A DNA stretch of 64,000 bases from Bradyrhizobium sp. CCBAU 051011 (GCF_009930815.1 NZ_CP022222.1:6614501-6678500); one strand, 5' to 3'. Numbered from the stretch's first letter, positions 1 through 8,821 are shown. A program made the numbers and translations. Notes: generated by a model not told the origin, from the letters alone.

Positions 1-2467
1 TCGCCGCCTCGATCTCGCGCTTGGAGAAGCCGAGCGCGGCGAGCAGATCGAAGCCGGGGGCTGCGATGACTTCGGGGGCGAGGTTCAGCGTGTCGCGCAG
101 GAAATCTTCGCCAAAAGTCCACTTGTTGAAGGCGAACTTGATGTCGAACGCGGTCGGCAGCGCCTTTTCTACCTTGGCCAGTGCTTCATCGGTGAAGCCT
201 TTTGCCTTCAGGGTGGAGGCGTTGATGCCGGGGGCGTTGGAGAGCGAGCCATGGCCGACGGCGTAGGCCTCGATCTCCGCGATGTCGCTTTCGCGGTAGC
301 CGAGCGCGCGCAGCGCCTCGGGGACGGCCTGGTTGATGATCTTCCAGTAGCCGCCGCCGGCGAGCTTCTTGAATTTCACCAGCGCGAAATCAGGCTCGAT
401 GCCTGTCGTGTCGCAATCCATCACCAGGCCGATGGTGCCGGTCGGCGCCACCACCGTGGTCTGCGCGTTGCGGAAGCCGTTGGTTTCGCCGAGCGCGAGG
501 GCGTCGTCCCACGCCTTGGTCGCATGCGCGATGATGTCGCTTTGCGGGCAGGAGGCGTGATCGAGCGGCACCGGGTTGACGGCGAGCGCTTCATAACCCG
601 ACGCGTTGCCGTGGGCGGCGCGGCGGTGGTTGCGGATCACGCGCAGCATGTGCTGGGCGTTCTTCTTGTAGCCGGGGAAGGTGCCGAGCTCGGCCGCCAT
701 CTCGGCCGAGGTCTTGTAGGCGATGCCGGTCATCACAGCGGTCAGCGCGCCGCACAGCGAGCGGCCTTCCTTGCTATCATAGGGCAGGCCCATGGTCATC
801 AGGAGGCCGCCGATGTTGGCAAAGCCGAGGCCCAGCGTGCGGAACTCATAGGAGAGTTCGGCGATCGCCTTGGACGGGAATTGCGCCATCATCACGGAGA
901 TTTCGAGCACGATGGTCCAGAGCCGGCACAGGTGCTCGTAGGATTCGACGTCGAACCGCTTGGTGGTGGTCGAATAGAACGTGATCAGGTTCGCGGACGC
1001 GAGGTTACACGCCGTGTCGTCCAGGAACATGTATTCCGAGCACGGGTTCGACGCGCGGATCTCGCCCGATGCCTTGCAGGTGTGCCAGTCGTTCATGGTG
1101 GTGTTGAAGTGCAGGCCGGGATCGGCGGACGCCCAGGCGGCGTGGCCGATCTTCTCCCAGAGCTCGCGGGCCTTGAGAGTTTTTGTAATCTTCTTGTTGG
1201 TGCGGCCGATCAGATTCCAGTCGCCGTCGGTTTCGACAGCACGGAGGAAATCGTCCTTCAGCGAGACCGAGTTGTTGGAGTTCTGGCCGGATACCGTGAG
1301 GTAGGCCTCCGAATCCCAATCGGTGTCGTAGATCGGGAAGTCGATGTCCTTGTAGCCCTGCTTGGCGAACTGGATCACCCGCTTGATGTAGTTGTCGGGC
1401 ACCAGCGCGCGGCGCGCGAGCTTGATCTCGCGGCGGAGGGCAGGGTTCTTTTCGGGATCGAAGCAATCGTCGCCGCTGCCTTCGCAGTTGACGCAGGCCT
1501 TGAGCACGGCCTTGAGGTGCTTCTGGTTGATCTTGGAGCCGGTGACGAGAGCGGCAACCTTCTGCTCCTCCTTCACCTTCCAGTCGATATAGGTCTCGAT
1601 ATCGGGATGGTCGACGTCGACCACGACCATCTTGGCCGCGCGGCGCGTGGTGCCGCCGCTCTTGATGGCGCCGGCTGCGCGGTCGCCGATCTTGAGGAAG
1701 CTCATCAGGCCGGACGAGCGGCCACCGCCGGACAGGCGCTCGCCTTCGCCGCGCAGGCGGGAGAAGTTGGAGCCGGTGCCGGAGCCGTATTTGAACAGGC
1801 GCGCCTCACGCACCCAGAGGTCCATGATGCCGCCCTCGTTGACGAGGTCGTCACCCACGCCCTGGATGAAGCAGGCGTGCGGCTGCGGATGCTCGTAAGC
1901 CGACTTCGACTTGGTCAGCTTCCCCGTGAACGGATCGACGTAATGGTGGCCCTGGCCGGGGCCGTCGATGCCGTAGGCCCAATGCAGCCCGGTGTTGAAC
2001 CACTGCGGCGAGTTCGGCGCGACCATCTGTTTTGCAAGCTGGTAGCGCAGCTCGTCGTAGAACGCCTGCGCGTCTTCATCGCTGGAGAAGTAACCGCCCT
2101 TCCAGCCCCAATAGGTCCAGCAGCCGGCGAGGCGATCGAACACCTGCTTGGCTGAGATTTCGCCGACATAGCGCTCGCTTTCGGGCAGCAGGGCGAGCGC
2201 CTCGTTGTCGGGCACCGAGCGCCACAGCCACGAGGGGACCGTCTCTTCCTCGACCTTTTTCAGGCACGCGGCGACGCCGGCTTTGCGGAAATACTTCTGG
2301 GCGAGGACGTCGGAGGCGACCTGCGACCAGAACTGGGGCACCTCGACATTTTCCAGCCGGAACACGATCGAACCGTCGGGGTTGCGGATCTCCGATGTCG
2401 TCAGCCTGAAATCAATCCCTGCATAGGGTGACTGGCCGGAAGTGGTGTTGCGCCGCTCGATTCGCAT
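1..2467 (-). CDS. nrdJ: Vitamin B12-dependent (class II) ribonucleotide reductase, 3' end outside window
   Basis: Class II ribonucleotide reductase reduces ribonucleotides to deoxyribonucleotides using adenosylcobalamin to make the catalytic thiyl radical, without oxygen and without a separate radical subunit. About 822 codons are visible, from ATG at 2467 (MRIERRNTTSGQSPY) with no stop before the window edge. The class II active-site stretch NPCSEYMFLDDTACNLAS is readable near residue 470, and GSGTGSNFSRLRGEGERL and PTGTIGLVMDCDTTGIEPD are typical of the long NrdJ form of about 1,200 residues. It stands alone behind an unusually long leader (2468-3252). The long open frame on the opposite strand is a GC-rich shadow. 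Confidence 0.97.
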   Translation of the reverse strand, partial: MRIERRNTTSGQSPYAGIDFRLTTSEIRNPDGSIVFRLENVEVPQFWSQVASDVLAQKYFRKAGVAACLKKVEEETVPSWLWRSVPDNEALALLPESERYVGEISAKQVFDRLAGCWTYWGWKGGYFSSDEDAQAFYDELRYQLAKQMVAPNSPQWFNTGLHWAYGIDGPGQGHHYVDPFTGKLTKSKSAYEHPQPHACFIQGVGDDLVNEGGIMDLWVREARLFKYGSGTGSNFSRLRGEGERLSGGGRSSGLMSFLKIGDRAAGAIKSGGTTRRAAKMVVVDVDHPDIETYIDWKVKEEQKVAALVTGSKINQKHLKAVLKACVNCEGSGDDCFDPEKNPALRREIKLARRALVPDNYIKRVIQFAKQGYKDIDFPIYDTDWDSEAYLTVSGQNSNNSVSLKDDFLRAVETDGDWNLIGRTNKKITKTLKARELWEKIGHAAWASADPGLHFNTTMNDWHTCKASGEIRASNPCSEYMFLDDTACNLASANLITFYSTTTKRFDVESYEHLCRLWTIVLEISVMMAQFPSKAIAELSYEFRTLGLGFANIGGLLMTMGLPYDSKEGRSLCGALTAVMTGIAYKTSAEMAAELGTFPGYKKNAQHMLRVIRNHRRAAHGNASGYEALAVNPVPLDHASCPQSDIIAHATKAWDDALALGETNGFRNAQTTVVAPTGTIGLVMDCDTTGIEPDFALVKFKKLAGGGYWKIINQAVPEALRALGYRESDIAEIEAYAVGHGSLSNAPGINASTLKAKGFTDEALAKVEKALPTAFDIKFAFNKWTFGEDFLRDTLNLAPEVIAAPGFDLLAALGFSKREIEAA

Positions 2468-2543
2468 TTTTAGTGCCCCGTCTTCTTGCCCGGTCCGCAT
2501 TTCCTGGCGGTTGCCGGATGTTTCAGTGAGCGAACCTTCGGGA

Positions 2544-2565
2544 CCAAGGTTGAAGACAACCTTGG
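2544..2565 (-). promoter_or_regulatory. Perfect hairpin in nrdJ leader
   Basis: Arms CCAAGGTTG and CAACCTTGG pair perfectly over 9 bp around a 4-nt loop, about 80 nt before the nrdJ start. It has no T run on the minus strand, so it is more likely a leader structure than a terminator. Its function is unknown. Confidence 0.5.
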
Positions 2566-2960
2566 CCCTTGAGATCCGCCAGCTCTACCGGTGAACCCGG
2601 CCCTGTTTCTGCTTTCGCCACCCCAAGGGTTCGTCCCGCCTAACGGCGAGGCCAACCCCATCCCTTGGCTTTGAGCCTGATCGGTCCGCCGCCTACCCCT
2701 AGTCGGCTTTCCGGATCATGCTCGAACTCAACGCCGCAACTCGTCGCCTGAGCCATTCGGCTCGTTTTTCGGCCCCGGATCACCCCCGAATTTTGGGCAG
2801 ACAAGCCCTCGATCCGTGCCTCAACCGGCTGACGGAGTGCTCGTTCGGAACCCGTTTGGGAGTGATCGGCGGGACCCAGAACTTAACTCGCGCCGTCCAA
2901 TACTAAGGCTAGGACAAACCCGTTACGCCCGTCAAGGAGTAGTACGAGTTCCTGAATCAA

Positions 2961-2976
2961 ATACTAAATATGGTGG
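2961..2976. promoter_or_regulatory. Candidate NrdR box
   Basis: ATACTAAATATGGTGG matches the palindromic NrdR consensus acaCwAtATaTwGtgt at 12 of 16 positions in either orientation. NrdR represses ribonucleotide reductase genes in many bacteria and often binds paired sites; I saw no second box at the usual 31-bp spacing. A minus-strand TTGACG at 2930-2935 could be the -35 of the nrdJ promoter, which would give a leader of more than 400 nt. Confidence 0.35.
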
Positions 2977-3069
2977 AAAGTGCGGGAAAACAGGGGTCGG
3001 TGCCGCGCCTGTGATTGATGCAAGTATCAGTGAGTCCTCAGGGATTCCCAACCAAAAAATTTGTTCGTC

Positions 3070-3118
3070 CCCTGTGGAGGGAGGCCTTCGTCCCGCTGTT
3101 CACAGGGCAGGTATTTTT
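3070..3118. other. Stem-loop with T runs on both strands
   Basis: Outer arms CCCTGTG (3070-3076) and CACAGGG (3101-3107) enclose a region with a smaller GGGA/TCCC stem. On the plus strand six T follow shortly after, and on the minus strand a T run follows about 9 nt past the stem. It could be a bidirectional terminator or part of a structured RNA between the divergent genes. Confidence 0.35.
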
Positions 3119-3252
3119 TGAGCTTTCGGGATTGCACTGGAGAGACTCACGTAAGGCTACGGGCAGGGGAGGTCTGGCATGCCCGGGCATCCGTGGCGGC
3201 ACGCCGTGATTAGCGGCAAGGTGGGGGCCGATTCCATCCCTTGCCGGGCCCC

Positions 3253-4149
3253 ATGACAGAATCAAAACCCACCGCGCCGGCGCGGATCGCGCCGGCAGGC
3301 CTGATGTTCCTCGCCATCACCTCGGTGGGCTGGGGCTTCAACTGGCCCGTCACGAAATATCTGCTGAGCGAATTGCCGCCGCTGACCCTGCGCGGCTCGA
3401 CCGGGGTGATCGGCGCTGCGCTGCTGGCCGTGCTGGCGCTGGTGCGCTCGCAGAGTCTTAAGGTCGAGCGGCACTTGTGGCCGCGGCTGATGCTCTCGGC
3501 GCTGCTCAACGTCACCGGCTGGATGGTCTTGATGGGGCTGGCGCTGCTCTGGCTGCCGGCGAGCGAGGCGGCGCTGATCGCCTACACCATGCCGGTCTGG
3601 GCTTCGCTGGTGGCCTGGCCGGTGCTCGGCGAGCGGCCGACGGTGCTGCGCACGGTGGCGCTGGTGATGGCGTTTGCGGGGCTCGCAGCCATCATGGGCG
3701 GCAACGGCATCACGGCGACGACGGAAAAACTGCCGGGCATGGTGATGGCGCTCGCCGGCGCGTTCGGCTTTGCGCTCGGCACGGTGCTCGCAAAGAAGCT
3801 GCCGGTGCCGCTGCCGCCGATCCCGGCTGCAGCGTGGCAGATCGGGCTCGGATGTTTTCCGATCGTCATCATCGGCCTCGCCTTCGAGACCACGCATATC
3901 GAAAAGGTGACGCCGCTCGGCTGGTGGCTGCTGATCTATTCGACCGTGATCCAGTTCTGCATCGCCTATGTGAGCTGGTTCGCAGCACTCGCCCGCCTGC
4001 CGGCCTCGGTCGCCGCGATCGGCACCATGGCGGTGCCGGTCATCGGCGTCGTGGCCTCGGCGATCGCGCTCGGCGAGCCGCTCGGGCTGATCCAGATCGT
4101 GGCACTGGTGTTTACGCTGGCCGGCGTCGTGCTGGCGACAAGGTCTTAG
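3253..4149 (+). CDS. EamA/DMT family transporter (paralogue A)
   Basis: Ten-helix inner-membrane transporter of the drug/metabolite superfamily, 298 aa with two EamA repeats; members export metabolites or amino acids, and the substrate is not predictable here. The first helix carries FLAITSVGWGFNWPVTKYLL and the second half starts near LPPIPAAAWQIGLGC. ATG at 3253 is preferred over the in-frame TTG at 3241 because the paralogue at 8822-9712 begins at the matching point. The two paralogues are similar over their full length and lie 5 kb apart in the same orientation, suggesting a local duplication separated by later insertions. Confidence 0.88.
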   Translation: MTESKPTAPARIAPAGLMFLAITSVGWGFNWPVTKYLLSELPPLTLRGSTGVIGAALLAVLALVRSQSLKVERHLWPRLMLSALLNVTGWMVLMGLALLWLPASEAALIAYTMPVWASLVAWPVLGERPTVLRTVALVMAFAGLAAIMGGNGITATTEKLPGMVMALAGAFGFALGTVLAKKLPVPLPPIPAAAWQIGLGCFPIVIIGLAFETTHIEKVTPLGWWLLIYSTVIQFCIAYVSWFAALARLPASVAAIGTMAVPVIGVVASAIALGEPLGLIQIVALVFTLAGVVLATRS

Positions 4150-4176
4150 CACTAGCAAGGCAGGTCTCACGGCGTC

Positions 4177-4303
4177 GTCATGCCCGGGCTTGTCCCGGGC
4201 ATCCACGTCCTTTGTTCGCCGCGTGGAAGAAAAGACGTGGATGGCCGGGACATAGGCGAGCGCAAGCGACGCCGTCCTTCGGGCGGCTATGCCCGGCCAT
4301 GAC
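4177..4303. repeat. Long imperfect palindrome, Bradyrhizobium-type intergenic repeat
   Basis: The element opens with GTCATGCCCGGGCTTGTCCC and closes with the near reverse complement GGGCGGCTATGCCCGGCCAT followed by GAC. Inner arms are CATCCACGTC and GACGTGGATG. Elements of this type recur between Bradyrhizobium genes and create spurious ORFs with a CPGHPR-like peptide, as happens on the minus strand here. It lies just downstream of the EamA gene and may shape the 3' end of its mRNA. Confidence 0.7.
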
Positions 4304-4382
4304 AGGGCAGGGACGGGTATCCGATTGTAATGCCTGCCGGTTTGCAGTAGGCATCGGGGCGGAAAGTTCTGGCATAATGGGT

Positions 4383-4407
4383 GCCAGGTCTGAGGGCCTG
4401 GTTTTTT
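4383..4407 (+). terminator. Terminator-like hairpin just before the 4424 gene
   Basis: GCCAGGTC and GGCCTGGT can pair over 8 bp (two GT pairs) around loop TGAG, followed directly by six T. It lies 17 nt before the next start codon. It may stop read-through from upstream, or be a 5' leader hairpin or attenuator if transcription starts near the CATAAT at 4374. Confidence 0.45.
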
Positions 4408-4423
4408 CTGTGAAAGAGAGAGT

Positions 4424-5488
4424 ATGGCGCGCAACGTTTTGATCCTGGGGGCCTCCTACGGCTCCTTGCTGGCGACGAAGCTTTTGATGGCCGGTCATAA
4501 CGTGACCCTGGTCTGCCGGAAGAAGACGGCCGAGCTCATCAACCGCGACGGCACCGAAGTTCGCATCAAGCTGCGCGATGAGGCCGTGCACCGCGCGATC
4601 TTCTCGCGCGACCTGCCGGGCAAGCTGGATGCGACCACGCCCGCCGAGGTCAATCTTTCCCGCTACGATCTGGTCGGCCTTGCGATGCAGGAGCCGCAAT
4701 ACACCAATCACACGATCCGGGTTCTGATGATCAAGATCGCCGCGGCAAAATTGCCGTGCCTGTCGATCATGAACATGCCGCCCTTGCCCTATCTCAAGCG
4801 CATCCCCGCGCTGGCGGATATGGACCTGGAGGAAGCCTACACCAACGCGCAGGTCTGGGAGCGCTTCCAGCCGGGGCTGGTGTCACTCTGCTCGCCCGAT
4901 CCACAGGCCTTCCGCCCGCCGGAAGAGGCGGCGAACGTGCTGCATGTCGGCCTTCCCACCAACTTCAAGGCCGCCGCCTTTGCCGACGAGCAACACAACA
5001 AGCTGCTGCGCGAGCTGGAGGCCGACATCGACGCGGTGACGCTCGACGGCCACGACGTCCCGGTGAAGCTGAAGGTGTTCGACTCGCTGTTCGTGCCGCT
5101 CGCCAAATGGTCGATGCTCTTGACCGGCAATTACCGCTGCATCACCCCGAGCGAGCCGCAGTCGATCCGCGACGCCGTGCACGGCGATCTCAAGCTGTCG
5201 CAGTCAATCTATGACCACGTCGACGGCATCGCCCGGCGCCTTGGCGCCGACCCGGCCGACCAGGTGCCGTTCGCGAAATATGCCAAGGCGGCCGAAAGCC
5301 TGCTCAAGCCGTCATCGGCGGCGCGCGCAGTCGCCGCCGGCGCGCCGTTCATCGAACGCGTCGACCTGCTCGTGAAGTTGATTTCGCACCAGCTCGGCGC
5401 TCCCAGCGCCGAGATCGATCGCACGGTCGAGACCGTCGATCAGAAGCTGAACGAGAAGATCGTCGCGGGCGGCTCGGGGGCGCAGTGA
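4424..5488 (+). CDS. Ketopantoate reductase N-terminal domain-like protein
   Basis: 354 aa. The N-terminus VLILGASYGSLLATKLLMAGHNVTLVCR is an NAD(P)-binding Rossmann beta-alpha-beta of the ApbA/PanE type, with the dinucleotide loop GASYGS. The C-terminal helical half (about residues 190-330) is compatible with the 6-phosphogluconate dehydrogenase-like C-domain, but I cannot see the PanE catalytic Lys/Glu pair with confidence, so pantoate synthesis is not claimed. The ATG follows a purine-rich AAAGAGAGAGT ribosome site and the terminator-like hairpin at 4383-4407. It stands alone, convergent with the HNH gene. Confidence 0.75.
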   Translation: MARNVLILGASYGSLLATKLLMAGHNVTLVCRKKTAELINRDGTEVRIKLRDEAVHRAIFSRDLPGKLDATTPAEVNLSRYDLVGLAMQEPQYTNHTIRVLMIKIAAAKLPCLSIMNMPPLPYLKRIPALADMDLEEAYTNAQVWERFQPGLVSLCSPDPQAFRPPEEAANVLHVGLPTNFKAAAFADEQHNKLLRELEADIDAVTLDGHDVPVKLKVFDSLFVPLAKWSMLLTGNYRCITPSEPQSIRDAVHGDLKLSQSIYDHVDGIARRLGADPADQVPFAKYAKAAESLLKPSSAARAVAAGAPFIERVDLLVKLISHQLGAPSAEIDRTVETVDQKLNEKIVAGGSGAQ

Positions 5489-5545
5489 GGGGCGTGAGTC
5501 CTGTTCGAAATGGCGCGCCCGACGGACTACATTTCGGTCGGGTTC

Positions 5546-5878
5546 TCACGCGCCAAGTTGTTTCTCCAGTTCGGGAATAAGCTGTCTGAGCTTCCCGTGA
5601 CTGATGAGCGGTGAAGCGGCGATTTCAGCAAGCCGCTGCTCGACGTGGGGCCACTGATTGGTCTCGCGCGGATCGGTATCGTCCTTGGCGAGATTGCAGG
5701 GGTAGCAGGACAGCACGCGGTTGCTCCTGCCGTTCTGGCCTCCCTTTGAGAGCGGGATGAAATGGTCGATGCTGGCCTTCACCTTGCCGCCGGTCTTTTG
5801 CCGGGAGAGGGCAACATCGCAGTAGGCGCATCGTCCGCCCCAATCGAAATAGCAGCGCTTGTAGATCACGTCGGCCAT
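5546..5878 (-). CDS. HNH endonuclease family protein
   Basis: Small 110-aa protein with a complete HNH (beta-beta-alpha metal finger) nuclease motif: CAYC near residue 18, IDHFIPLSKGG supplying the DH pair and general base, and CYPCNLAK as the second zinc-binding CxxC with the terminal N. Stand-alone HNH proteins cut DNA in restriction, repair or mobile-element contexts; nothing nearby shows a partner methylase or phage gene. The ATG overlaps the TGA of a short preceding reading frame as TGATG, suggesting translational coupling to something upstream, possibly as the last gene after the kinase gene (stop at 5983). Confidence 0.85.
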   Translation of the reverse strand: MADVIYKRCYFDWGGRCAYCDVALSRQKTGGKVKASIDHFIPLSKGGQNGRSNRVLSCYPCNLAKDDTDPRETNQWPHVEQRLAEIAASPLISHGKLRQLIPELEKQLGA

Positions 5879-5982
5879 CAGCCTTGGCTCTTCCCGCGAA
5901 TCATTTCGTCCAACGTCTCACCCTTTTCATATATCAAGTCGGCATTGAAAACGACGCCGCCAGGGAGAGGCTTGCGGCTTGT

Positions 5983-8217
5983 TCACCCCGACAGCGCGCG
6001 CCGCACCATGTTCGCCAACTGCGACTTCCGGTAAGGTTTCGTCAGCAGCAGTACGCCGGCATCGAGCCGGCCCTGGTGCACGATGGCGTTGTCGGTATAG
6101 CCGGACGTATACAACACTTTGACGCCGGGGCGGAGCTTCAACACCTTGTCCGCCAGTTCGCGGCCGGTCATGCTGCCGGGCATGATGACGTCGGTGAACA
6201 GGAGGTCGAATGCCTGGCCGCCTTCAATCAGGTTCATCGCCGCCGGCCCATTGGCGGCGGCCACGGTGCGGTAGCCGAGACTCTGCAACTGCGCGGTGAC
6301 GAAGTTGCGCACCAGCGCGTCGTCTTCCACCACCATGATGGTCTCGTTGCCATGCGGCAGCGGCGGGGCTGCAGCCGGCGTGGCCTCGACCTGGCCGCGG
6401 GCAGGGGGCAGATAGAGCTTGATCGTGGTGCCGTGGCCGATCTCGCTGTAGATGCGGATGTGCCCGCCCGATTGCTTGACGAAGCCGTAGACCATGCTCA
6501 GCCCGAGGCCTGATCCCTTGCCGACTTCCTTGGTGGTGAAGAACGGCTCGAACACCTTGTCCAGCACGTCCTGCGGCATGCCGGCGCCGGTATCGCTGAC
6601 CGCGAGCATCACATAGGGGCCGGGCTTCACGCCCGGATTGGCCTGCGCATAGGCCTCGTCGAGCACGACGTTGCGCGTCTCCAGCAACAGCTTGCCGCCA
6701 TTCGGCATCGCGTCGCGCGCGTTGATCGCCATGTTGAGCAAGGAGTTGGCGAGCTGCGAGGCGTCGATATGGGCGGTCGCCATTTCCTGATCGAGGATCG
6801 AGTTGACCTCGATCTGCTCGCCGAGCGTCGGGCGCAGCAGTTTTGCGATGTCGAGCACGGTGGCGTTGATGTCGACGTTGCGCGGCTGCAGCGGCTGGCG
6901 GCGGGCGAAGGCAAGCAGGTGCTGGATCAGCTCGCTGCAGCGTTCCGCCGCCTGGTCGATCAGTTCGGCGGTCTTCTGCAGCGCCGGCTCATGTGCAAGG
7001 CCCGCAACCAGCGTTTCGGTGGTGCCGGTGATCACGGTCAGCATGTTGTTGAAGTCGTGGGCGACGCCGCCGGTGAGCTTGCCGATGGCGTCGAGCTTCT
7101 GCGACTGCAACAGCTTGTGCTCGGTTTCGCGCGACCCCGTGATGTCATGATAGACCAGCGCCGCACCGCTGATGGCGCCGGAGGCGTCGCGCAACGGCCG
7201 GCCGCTGATCACGAGATGAACCGGCGGATTGCCGCTGACGGGGCGCATCACGATTTCGCTGGCGTCGAACGCTTCGCCGCGCAGCGCGCGCGAGGCGGGC
7301 ATGTCCCGGAGCGGCAGCGGCGTGACGCCGTCGGCATGAAAAACCGTGCTGAGCGAGCGCAGCAGTTCGATCGTCATTCCCGGCCGGTAGCGCAGCATCT
7401 TCTCGGCGGCCGGATTGGAGAGCAAGATCTCGCCCTTGGTGTCGATGACGAGCACGGCTTCCGCCATGCTGTGAAAGGTGCTGCGCAAGACCGCGGCCGA
7501 AAGGCGCAGTTCCTCATGCGCGGCGACCAGATGCTCGGTGCGCTCGGCAACCGCGGCCTCCAGCGCCTCGTTGGTGGCCTTGCTGGCACTCAGCGAATCC
7601 TGCAGTTCCCGACGCGAGCGGCGGGTCGACACCGTCAGAACGGTGGCAAGGACCAGAATCAGCGCGACGCCGGCGAGATCGATCGCCAGCAGAAACCTCC
7701 CATTGATGTCGGATTCAGCGCGCCTGGCAAAAAGCAACCGGCGCTCTTCCGCCACCGCCTTTGCAAGATTTCCGGCGATCGCAGCCGTCGCCGCGCGGTC
7801 CTCCTGGCCGACGAGCGCCGCGACCGCGGCGCTGTCTCCCGCATTCCGGAGCCTGATCAACTCGCCATTGACGGCAATCTGGCGCTCCACCAGCGCCTTG
7901 GTCTCTTCGATCAATTGCTTTTCGGTGGGATTATCCTTGACCGCTTCGATCAGCGGCGGCAGTGCCAGCAGGATGGCGTCGCTGGCCTCGCGGTATTCCC
8001 TGGCGAATTGCTGATCGCCGGTAATCGCGAAGGCGCGCGCGGCGCTTTCAGCGCGGCGCAGCAGGGGGCGCATGTCGGAGAGCTTGCTGAGGATTCCGAG
8101 CGCGCGGTCGACCGAGGCCGCATCATACCGCGACTTGAGATCCAGACCGATCGAGGCAGCGCCGATAACGAGGAGGATGGCGAGGCCAATTCCAAGAATG
8201 ATACGCTGCGAAGGCAT
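5983..8217 (-). CDS. Hybrid sensor histidine kinase (CHASE3-PAS-HisKA-HATPase-REC)
   Basis: 744 aa. Order: TM helix at about 7-25, periplasmic CHASE3-like helical sensor at about 35-170, second TM at about 174-196, coiled linker, PAS at about 245-360, HisKA with phospho-acceptor His387 in GGVAHDFNNML, HATPase_c with N-box NMAINARDAM and GKGSGLGLSM, then a C-terminal receiver (about 625-740) with phospho-acceptor Asp in FTDVIMP. Autophosphorylation and transfer to the internal receiver are expected; the signal is unknown. It follows the single-domain regulator at 8236-8640 after an 18-bp gap, so the two probably form an operon and a phosphorelay. Confidence 0.93.
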   Translation of the reverse strand: MPSQRIILGIGLAILLVIGAASIGLDLKSRYDAASVDRALGILSKLSDMRPLLRRAESAARAFAITGDQQFAREYREASDAILLALPPLIEAVKDNPTEKQLIEETKALVERQIAVNGELIRLRNAGDSAAVAALVGQEDRAATAAIAGNLAKAVAEERRLLFARRAESDINGRFLLAIDLAGVALILVLATVLTVSTRRSRRELQDSLSASKATNEALEAAVAERTEHLVAAHEELRLSAAVLRSTFHSMAEAVLVIDTKGEILLSNPAAEKMLRYRPGMTIELLRSLSTVFHADGVTPLPLRDMPASRALRGEAFDASEIVMRPVSGNPPVHLVISGRPLRDASGAISGAALVYHDITGSRETEHKLLQSQKLDAIGKLTGGVAHDFNNMLTVITGTTETLVAGLAHEPALQKTAELIDQAAERCSELIQHLLAFARRQPLQPRNVDINATVLDIAKLLRPTLGEQIEVNSILDQEMATAHIDASQLANSLLNMAINARDAMPNGGKLLLETRNVVLDEAYAQANPGVKPGPYVMLAVSDTGAGMPQDVLDKVFEPFFTTKEVGKGSGLGLSMVYGFVKQSGGHIRIYSEIGHGTTIKLYLPPARGQVEATPAAAPPLPHGNETIMVVEDDALVRNFVTAQLQSLGYRTVAAANGPAAMNLIEGGQAFDLLFTDVIMPGSMTGRELADKVLKLRPGVKVLYTSGYTDNAIVHQGRLDAGVLLLTKPYRKSQLANMVRRALSG

Positions 8218-8235
8218 TGCCAGTTGCTTATTTCA

Positions 8236-8640
8236 CTATTTTGACGGCTGCGCGGAAGCTTTCGGTTTGGTGAGGCATTGATTGACCGAGGTCAACAGCG
8301 CTTCCGGCGTGAACGGCTTGCGCAGGCAGCATGCCGCACCGAGCTCGATCGTCATCCGCAGGAAATCCGGTGCGCGCTCGGCATTGGCGAACGCATAGCC
8401 CGACATCGCGATAACGGGCACGTCCGGCCTGTGCTCGTGAAACATCCGGATCGACTCGAAGCCGCGCATATGCGGCATGAACACGTCGATCAACATGACG
8501 TCGAAATCGTCGGATTCAAGTGCGCGCATTCCCGCTTCACCACCGTCGGCAACGGTGACCTCGAAACCCTTGCGCGTCAGACAAACCTCGATGGCAACGC
8601 ATGCCATCGGGTCGTCATCGACCACGAGAACGCGCGGCAC
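8236..8640 (-). CDS. Single-domain response regulator
   Basis: 134-aa receiver with no output domain: acidic pocket VVDDDP at the N-terminus, phospho-acceptor Asp52 in MLIDVFMP, conserved Ser in IAMSGYA and Lys in CLRKPFTP. I chose GTG at 8640 because AAGGA sits 6 nt upstream and the receiver fold starts immediately (PRVLVVDDD); an ATG at 8685 would add 15 residues that look untypical. It probably passes or drains phosphate for the hybrid kinase encoded directly downstream. Confidence 0.88.
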   Translation of the reverse strand: MPRVLVVDDDPMACVAIEVCLTRKGFEVTVADGGEAGMRALESDDFDVMLIDVFMPHMRGFESIRMFHEHRPDVPVIAMSGYAFANAERAPDFLRMTIELGAACCLRKPFTPEALLTSVNQCLTKPKASAQPSK

Positions 8641-8821
8641 GATGATTCCTTCTTCCCTCGGGCGGCGGCCAAGTGACTCGCACATCCCACACGACGATTA
8701 AGTCGAAACGCCGACAGGTCGTCTGTATGGTAGAGTGCACATAAAAGTTGTCGAGAGCAATTCCGTTTCGCTGTGTCAGAACAATAACAAATGCAATTCC
8801 GGTTCCGGATCTAAGCCTGCC

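Larger units (their letters stand above)
2468..3252. other. 785-bp intergenic region, probable long structured nrdJ leader
   Basis: No convincing gene is seen on either strand. It lies between divergent nrdJ (minus) and an EamA transporter (plus). It contains a perfect 9-bp hairpin (2544-2565), a candidate NrdR box (2961-2976) with a TTGACG -35-like hexamer on the minus strand at 2930-2935, a larger stem-loop flanked by T runs (3070-3118), and around 2708-2724 a fragment resembling half of a palindromic repeat common in Bradyrhizobium. No B12-box of a cobalamin riboswitch was recognised. Confidence 0.6.

Noticed and set aside
251..2155. 634-codon open frame on the plus strand
   Set aside because: It is the antisense shadow of nrdJ; the minus-strand frame has recognised class II RNR motifs while this one has low-complexity Arg/Ala/Val composition.
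2468..3252. Cobalamin riboswitch, tmRNA or RNase P RNA in the nrdJ leader
   Set aside because: No B12 box or matching core was found; no ANDNY-type tag codons for a permuted tmRNA; no RNase P core. The region stays unidentified rather than assigned.
4178..4711. 177-codon minus-strand frame with CPGHPRLFF-type peptide
   Set aside because: The peptide arises from translating a palindromic intergenic repeat and the antisense of the next gene.
8282..8295. TTGACCGAGGTCAA palindrome resembling an FNR/FixK site
   Set aside because: It lies inside the response regulator coding sequence near its 3' end and the core differs from TTGAT-N4-ATCAA.
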